Source: Chrysemys picta bellii
Lineage: Eukaryota; Chordata; Testudines; Emydidae
Assembly: GCF_011386835.1 (NCBI RefSeq)
Contig: NC_088804.1
Coordinates: forward strand, 34,831,549-34,895,548
Reading direction: 5' to 3'
DNA length: 64,000 bases
This document shows positions 57,945 to 64,000 of this stretch, piece by piece (positions within the stretch are counted from its first letter, which is position 1; each line of letters starts with the position of its first letter). Position numbers and translations under genes: made by a program. The notes under the pieces are model-generated. The model searched no databases. It was not told the DNA's origin and saw only the letters and a list, made by a program, of their open reading frames with translations.

Positions 57945-58170
57945 GCGTTGTGGCCTAGCAGATACAGAACTGCACTAGGGTCAGAAGATTTGGGGTCTAT
58001 TCCTGGCTTTGCCACTGGCCTGCTGGGTGACTTCAACAGGTGACTTCCCCTTTCTATGCCTCAATTTCCCTGTCTGTAAGATGGGGATAAGAATACTGAC
58101 CTCTTCGTAAAGCACTTTGACATCTACTGATGGAAAGCTTTATAAAAGGGCTTGGTGTTATTATTTGTGC
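57945..58170 (+). mobile_element. MIR SINE, nearly full length
   Basis: GCGTTGTGGCCTAGCAGATA (A-box region), GGGGTCTATTCCTGGCTTTG (B-box region), TGGGTGACTTCAACAGGTGA, CCTCAATTTCCCTGTCTGTA, GATGGGGATAA and AAAGCACTTTGACATC in order. Confidence 0.8.
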
Positions 58171-58607
58171 TTGTAAATTGGGTGGTTAAGCTCCTAACTA
58201 TCCGCTGTACAATCATGAACTATATGGGTTTTTGTGAGAGCACAAACACAGATTTAGAGACTGCATTGTGGAAAAAGTGGGTTTAAGAGCTTTGTAACAA
58301 CCTGTGAAGTATGTAAATAGGCACTATTCTACCCATGCAGTCCAGGAGCCTTGAGAGTCCTCCTGCCTGACAAAGGGAATTCCACTGAATTCCTGTTTAA
58401 AACAAAACAACCCCCCCCCCCAATTCCTTTCTGGAGGATAGGTGGGATTTTCATGCTACCTTACTGTATTTACAGTGGATGAATTTAAGGCAGAGAGTCA
58501 GTGGCAGACAGAAATAGAATCTAGGAGTCCTATTTTGCAGTTTCTGGCTCTGCTCATGAGATTGCAGAATTTGTTCTCATTCTCAGATTGGATTACTCTG
58601 TATGGTA

Positions 58608-58675
58608 GTCTCAAAGGTGCCACAGGACCCTCTGTTGCTTTTTACAGATTCAGACTAACACGGCTACCCCTCTGA
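58608..58675 (-). mobile_element. Penelope-like element fragment (family C)
   Basis: A 68-bp piece, GTCTCAAAGGTGCCACAGGA to ACACGGCTACCCCTCTGA, flanked by the perfect 14-bp duplication TACTCTGTATGGTA (58594-58607, 58676-58689). Same end as the hairpin copy at 30318. The tiny size with an intact duplication shows severe truncation at insertion. Confidence 0.8.
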
Positions 58676-59106
58676 TACTCTGTATGGTAGGGAACTCTGC
58701 CTGTGAAATGTGTCTCTTGCAGTATTTCACCCTTTTAAGAGGATATCTGATCAATGTTTGCCAGAGCTGTACTACACAGAAGCATAGTGTAATTATCTGG
58801 ATACCAGCTGACAGACCGGGCAGCCATCATTGGACAGGAGTTTGATATAGATGTTGATACAGTCATATCTATCGTGCCAAAGATAGTGCCTCTCTGATTA
58901 CTAAGAGTGGTATTTCTTTTAAATTAAATTGTGATCTGTATAACTCATGAACTTTATACTGTTGTGCAAAGTGTCTCTCTGAAAACGTAACTGTTAAATT
59001 TAGTTTGAGAATCTTAGTTAATGGCCTTCCAATGAGAGAAAAATTCAATTGTGCACAATTCCCCAGCCTTCAGAGACAGGGGTAAACATTTTTTAAAACG
59101 TCTGTG

Positions 59107-59238
59107 AGTGCTATTTTCAAAGTGATGTAGGTGCCTAAATCTCATTGAAATCACTGGGGTTTTGCCAACTCAGCATGTGAGTTGCATTTGAAAATGTAAC
59201 TTAGGCACCTAGGTCACTTGCTTTTGAAAGTTTTACTC
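59107..59238. repeat. Snapback hairpin repeat
   Basis: TTTTCAAAGTGATGTAGGTGC pairs loosely with GGCACCTAGGTCACTTGC TTTTGAAAG; the core has TCATTGAAATCACTGGGG. Confidence 0.5.
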
Positions 59239-59567
59239 AAGATCATCTTGCTGAAGGAAACTTGCTGTGTTGTGGGAAACCCTCATCTCTTTCCCCTTCA
59301 TATGAACTGATCTAAAGGCCAAAAATAAACATTTATGCCACCTACACCTTATGAAAAAAGTGGTGAATATTTTGCATATTTTCCTATTGAGAAGTGAAGG
59401 TTTTTACAGTGTGTAAAACAATAGGAGTGCTTCTGTTGGCTGAATTTTAGGGTTGATTATGTCAGTTTCTAGGAGTAACTTTTATTTTCTTGGTCGTCAG
59501 AGCCTTGCCACTTTTTCTTTTATCTGTCTGAATTTCCTTAATTAGCAGTATATACATACATGTAAAG

Positions 59568-59714
59568 TTTCAGAGTAGCAGCCGTGTTAGTCTGTATCCG
59601 CAAAAAGAAGAACAGGAGGACTTGTGGCACCTTAGAGACTAACAAATTTATTAGAGCATAAGCTTTCGTGGACTACAGCCCACTTCTTAAGTGGGCTATA
59701 GTCCACGAAAGCTT
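59568..59714. mobile_element. Penelope-like element, short hairpin copy (family A)
   Basis: Flanked by the perfect 12-bp duplication ATACATGTAAAG (59556-59567, 59715-59726). Carries the full terminal unit TTTCAGAGTAGCAGCCGTGT to AGCCCACTTC, then turns back as AAGTGGGCTATAGTCCACG with one mismatch, ending after about 27 bases. Confidence 0.82.
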
Positions 59715-60326
59715 ATACATGTAAAGCTTTACCACACCAATCTCTTCAAAATTGCATTCCATCACTTCCTTTCTCTTGTATATCCTGAATGGCAACTGAG
59801 TGTTTTATTAGCTCACCTTAAAGAGTTAATTTACTTTTTGATTTGTATGAAGTTACTTTTCAAAGAGACGTTAAAATTCACCATTTTTTTTCTTTTGAAG
59901 CTGATCTATTTCAGTTCCTACCCAGGGGACTTTCAAGTGCTTTGGTGTGAGTGTGTATGTGTTTTTTTTCAGCTGGGTATTTAGAGCTTGGTTTCTGTGG
60001 TAAAATGAAAAGATGAACATGTGTAGCCTTTAACTCCTCTGTGATCACTTCTTCCCTCAGCAGCTCATGCACTTTGTGTTTAAATGCTAATTTACGAAGG
60101 CCAGACTTCCTGTTACGGCCACTCACTGAAACAGGGACAGCGTTAAATGAACTTCATAGCACTTCTGCACCATAAATGTGCATGAATGCGTCAAGCATCT
60201 ACAACTCCCATTGACTTCAGTCAGTATTTTATTCTTCAAAGCTCCGGATTTCATTTCCATTAAATGTAAATTTTATTTCACTTCTTGGGATTTAACTCTC
60301 CCCCCCTTTTTTTGTGTGCATTAAAT

Positions 60327-60964
60327 CAGGGGTGGGCAAACTTTTTGGCCCAAGGGCCACATCTGGGTATGGAAATTGTATGGCGGGCCATGAATGCTCA
60401 TGAAATGGGTGGTTGGGGCGTGGGAGGGGGGTGAGGGCTCCGGCTGGGGGTGCGGGCTCTGGGATGGGGCTGAGGGGTTCGGAGGGCAGGAGGGGATCAG
60501 GGCTGGGGTAAGGGGTTGGGGTGCAGGAGGGGGTCAGGGGTGTGCAGGCTCTGGATGGCGCTTACCTCAAGCAGCTCCCAGAAGGAGCAGCATGTCCCCC
60601 CTCCAGCTCCTACGCAGAGGCGCAGCCAGGCAGCTCTGTGCGCTGCCCCGTCCGCAGGCGCCACCTCTGGAGCTCTCATTAACCGCGGTTCCCAGCTAAT
60701 GGGAACTGCGGGGGCAGCGCTTGGGGTGGGGGCAGTGGGTGGAGCTCCCTGGCTGCCCCTACGCGTAGGAACCAGAGGGGGGACATGCCACTGTTTCCAG
60801 GAGCTGCGCGGAGCGGGGCAAGCCCCCGACCCTGCTCCCTGGCTGGATCGCCGGAGCGGGGCAAGCCCTGGGCCCCGATCCCACTCCCCAGCGAGAGCTC
60901 GAGGGCCAGATTAAAATGTCTGGAGGGCTAGATGCAGCCCCCGGGCCATAGTTTGCCCACCCCG
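60327..60964. mobile_element. hAT miniature element, CAGGGGTGGGCAAAC ends
   Basis: CAGGGGTGGGCAAACTTTTT and CCATAGTTTGCCCACCCCG are inverted ends of the same family as 32164. The flanks end in TAAAT on the left and begin ATGTAAAT on the right, a weak match. The 638-bp interior is GC-rich and lacks coding domains. Confidence 0.75.
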
Positions 60965-62159
60965 ATGTAAATGTTACAAAGTGGGATAGAAACCGCTATA
61001 TGATTAGCGTGACTTGGCCTTACAATTTCAAGCCCTAGCCTTTTCACATTGACTGCTGCCTAATCTAAAAGATCCCAAACTAGAGAGGACTGTAAAAAGT
61101 TCAGTAAAGTTTTGTGAGCTGCCTAGTGAGAAGTCTTCTATTTAAAATATAGTTATAGTCAGGAAAATGGTACTTGTCCTTACCGTACTCTTGTGTGACC
61201 TGAATTTGTTAAACTGTGGGTGTTAGCTGTGCACCTCCTGCTAGTTTCAGTCTGTCACATGGCTAAATTCCCTGTCATTTGGATCTTTAGCCCGGTGTGT
61301 CTTCTGCGTTGTATCAAATCCTTAGGCTTTGTAACTGTGTTTCAAATGGTTTTGTGGTTTATAATTATCGCTCAGTCCACTACAGCATAATACCTCTCAT
61401 TAAATTTTACTGTCCTCAAATCAGGACTTAATTTCTCATAGAGTATTTCCTGGAGTGCTGGGGCTTGGGGCTGATGCCCCATGAAGGGCATTGGGGCTCA
61501 GGGCTTGTGTCCCCTGGGGGGCCCCCGGGGCTTGGTGCTTCTGCCACATGGGTTTGAAATATTTACCAGAGCTCTGCTCCGGACAGCTTCGGTTGAATTG
61601 AAGTGCTGCCATGAGTCAAATTATTTTCCATATTGCATGTGCACCAAGGGGTGTGAGATTTCTGGGGTGTGTACTGTCTGTAGGTGGTCAGGCCGCCTTA
61701 CTCTCTGATGAAAAACATTGCTTTGCACTCACAGCACTACACCATGTTCGTGTTTTGACTAAAACAACAGGTGTACAGTGGCACACTTTGTTAGTGGCAA
61801 TTTGATAGTTAATTCTTGGGTTATGTGGAAGTGAGAACGGAGCCATTGTCTCTGCTAACCACAGCAAGGTGCATTTGCAAAAGGAAACTAAAACATTCGC
61901 TGGGTGCTCATTTGCACACTTTCCTATACTGCAGAGTTCTGTGTGTCTATCGGATCAAGTCAGGTTTCTGCCCCCCCCAAGAAGAAACTTTTTCATTTTA
62001 TAGTGCAAAGGCCGATTATATTTTCTGAAATCCATTTCTCAAATGCATGAGCAAAATTTTGGCTACAAGCAAAATCATCCTCTGTTCATGTGTTTAAGTC
62101 TGTATGTGTACTCCTATCCATACTCACATATATAGTTCTCTCTGACCATACCACTAAAG

Positions 62160-62660
62160 TTTTCAGAACTTCTCATCTTTTCACATCTTATAATCTGGCA
62201 CCGTCTTCTCTCTTGTCTTCCTGAGACCCTACTTATTCCATCAGGTCAATTCAAAGCACTGCTCCTAAATTAATCTTTCTGACATGTTGTTCTGACCATG
62301 TCACCCCCTTCTTTGAGTCCCTTCATGGGGTCCTCCTTCTCCAGCACATCAAAAACTAGCTTCTGGGTCTGATCCTAAACCTGCTGATGTCCTTAGAAGG
62401 ACTCTGATGGACTTCACTGGGATTTGGATAAGGTTCCTGGTCCTTACTTGTAAGGCAGTTCATAGCTCAGTTGTTCCCTCCCTACTTACTTGTTCTTATA
62501 TATTATCACTTCTGCCCTGCCCTACTAATGAAGTCAGCCTCCATTGTCTGTTTGTCCACGTCTTACACAGGCATTTTTATACTTTCTTTTATGCCTACCT
62601 CTCATGCACAGAGAGTTGTGGAGTTGTTCATCAAGCTACTACTCTTCCTTCCTTCAAATC
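62160..62660 (+). mobile_element. L2-type LINE fragment
   Basis: Pyrimidine-rich sequence with CTGACCATGTCACCCCCTTC, GAGTCCCTTCATGGGGTCCT and TCACTTCTGCCCTGCCCTAC resembles the region after the reverse transcriptase in L2-type LINEs, as at 17750-18800. Heavily frameshifted. Confidence 0.4.
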
Positions 62661-62669
62661 CTTTCTTAA

Positions 62670-63480
62670 GATCTTCAAGATCCTTACAGACCAGTCAGCT
62701 TAACTTCTGTACCCGGAAAGAAAATGGAGCAAATAATTAAGCAATCCATTTGCAAACACCTAAAAAATAATAAGGTGATAAGTAACAGTCAGCACGGATT
62801 TGTTGTGTCAAACCAACTTGATAGCTTTCTTTGACAGGGTAACAAGCCTTGTGGATGGGGGGAAGCTGCAGACATGGTATATCTTGACTTTAGTAAAGCT
62901 TTTGATACTGTCTCACATGATCTTCTCATAAATAAACTAGGGAAATACTACCTAGATGGAGCTTCTGTAAGGTGGGTGCAAAACTGGTTGGAAAACCATT
63001 TCCAGAGAGTAGTTATCAGTGGTTCAGAGTCATGCTGGAAGGTGCATAATGAGTGGGGTCCCGCAGGGATTGGTTCTGGGTCCCGTTCTATTCAATATCT
63101 TCATCAATTATTTAGATAACGGCATAGAGAGTACACTTATAAAGTTTTGGATGATACCAAGTTGGCAGGGGTTGCAAGCGCTTTGGAGGATAGGATTAAA
63201 ATTCAAAATGATCTGGACAAACTGGAGAAATGGTCTGAAGTACATAAGATGAAATTCAATAAGGACAAATGCGAAGTACTCCACTTAGGAAGGAACAATC
63301 AGTTGCACACATACAAAATGGGAAATGACTGCCTAAGAAGGAGAATGGTGGAAAGGGATCTTGGGGTCATAGTGGACCATAAGCTAAATATGAGTCAACA
63401 GTGTAACACTGTTGCAAAAAAAGCCAACATCATTATGGGATATATTAGCAGGAGTGTTGTAAGCAAGACACTAGAAGTTA
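62670..63480 (+). mobile_element. CR1 LINE reverse-transcriptase fragment
   Basis: Reads diverged CR1 ORF2: YLDFSKAFDTVSHDLLINKL (62880-62939), [20 protein letters not shown] in the next frame (63055-63114), then [20 protein letters not shown] (63150-63209), [16 protein letters not shown] and WSEVHK. The catalytic YADD-type box region is altered by a frameshift near 63140. Both ends are truncated; the 3' UTR and octamer tail are absent, which is unusual for CR1 and implies a deletion after insertion. Confidence 0.85.
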
Positions 63481-63599
63481 CTGTTGGTAACAGCTGGGTA
63501 GATGGCTTGTAGGGTGAACCTGGCCTATGCATATACATTTTCTTAGAGAAATTTTCTGTTTCCAACTGTTCGTTACATCCAGAGGGTAAATTTTGTCAT

Positions 63600-63670
63600 T
63601 TATTCTGAGTTTGTACAGCACACTGCATAAGAGTCCCAGTCCTGATTAGCCCTTGCCTCTAGGCACTACT
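63600..63670 (+). repeat. MIR/L2-related tail fragment
   Basis: TTTGTACAGCACACTGCATA, GTCCCAGTCCTGATTAG and CTCTAGGCACTACTGTATTA are typical of the 3' tail of MIR-type turtle repeats. Confidence 0.5.
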
Positions 63671-63844
63671 GTATTAAAAATAATAGTAATGCATATTTTG
63701 AACAGTGTGACTATTTAAATAAGTATTTCTCTTGGTAACTTATTTGAATGGAGAAAAATATAGATTTCTTGGGTCAAAAGTTGTCAGGCAAAAAACTTGG
63801 AGCCCTGGTGCAATGGGAGTTCCTGGAGGCATTGTGCATATAAT

Positions 63845-64000
63845 CCATGCAACATCTCTGTTATAATACTATTTATCTACTTCCCAATGCATAGAAATTA
63901 AGACTTGCCTAAGGCCATGCATCTCGCTGGCAGAGCTGGAACTGGAATTTGAAAGGTCCTGGATCTTAGCCTCATGCGCAGGCCACTACACCACAAGTCC
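63845..64000 (-). mobile_element. MIR SINE (antisense), reaches the window end
   Basis: AGACTTGCCTAAGGCCATGC, CTGGCAGAGCTGGAACTGGA and CAGGCCACTACACCACAAGT are a reversed MIR with its tRNA-derived head at the end. Confidence 0.6.

Larger units (their letters stand above)
41801..64000 (+). other. PLCG2: PLCG2 intron 2 (5' part, runs off the window)
   Basis: Begins with GTGAGT. I looked for the next coding segment of PLCG2 (residues after KIEGF, continuing the PH domain) and saw none in the 22 kb to the window end. A long second intron is plausible for this gene. Stretches 41801-42755, 44825-46200, 48754-49440, 50523-51178, 51266-52840, 54038-55110, 58170-58607, 58676-59100, 59715-60326 and 60965-62160 hold no named feature beyond simple repeats. 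Confidence 0.65.

Noticed and set aside
60394..60914. Open frames of 101 and 132 codons
   Set aside because: They lie inside the GC-rich hAT element at 60327-60964 and are composition effects.
1..64000. Endogenous retrovirus or LTR element
   Set aside because: No paired long terminal repeats, primer-binding site or retroviral protein motifs were seen; the reverse-transcriptase-like pieces are CR1 type.

Overview
The window is vertebrate nuclear DNA, most likely from a cryptodiran turtle. The evidence is the repeat set: CR1 LINEs, a tRNA-Lys-like SINE of the Cry type, Penelope-like retroelements, many CpG-rich hAT and PIF/Harbinger miniature elements and MIR-type SINEs. There is no operon structure or dense coding, and no bacterial or viral genome. 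The species call is inference from repeat families I recognise by eye; no database was searched.

One gene is firmly supported: PLCG2 (phospholipase C gamma 2), plus strand. A CpG island (about 33,900-34,960) holds the promoter and a probable non-coding first exon ending at a GTGAGG donor (34515/34516). The first coding exon is 41562-41800, with the start codon at 41605 and a GTGAGT donor at 41801. It encodes 65 residues plus one base, the start of the N-terminal PH region. Intron 1 is about 7.0 kb. Intron 2 starts at 41801 and runs past the window end; I saw no further exon. The 34 kb upstream of the CpG island show no exon I can name.

Layout. 1-33.9 kb: intergenic, with hAT-like, CR1, Penelope-like (PLE), MIR, L2-like and Harbinger insertions; 25.3-26.8 kb is one PLE inserted in another. 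33.9-35 kb: PLCG2 promoter and exon 1. 35-41.5 kb: intron 1, with an 82-bp tandem duplication and several CpG-rich hAT miniature elements. 41.56-41.8 kb: first coding exon. 41.8-64 kb: intron 2, with an antisense CR1 interrupted by a tRNA-type SINE, a 0.9-kb GC-rich hAT-like element, a Tigger-like element, a hAT relic retaining a decayed transposase C-terminus, a PLE hairpin, and a CR1 reverse-transcriptase fragment.

I found no new multi-gene system. The best leads concern mobile DNA: a PLE insertion with perfect 185-bp palindromic arms and a 13-bp target duplication; a family with TAGGGTTACC ends, 8-bp target duplications and expanding GC-rich interiors; a roughly 1-kb orphan repeat with no recognised class; and CpG-rich miniature elements carrying facing CCAAT motifs inside PLCG2 introns. 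In the gene itself, an upstream ATG opens a 35-codon frame that overlaps the PLCG2 start.
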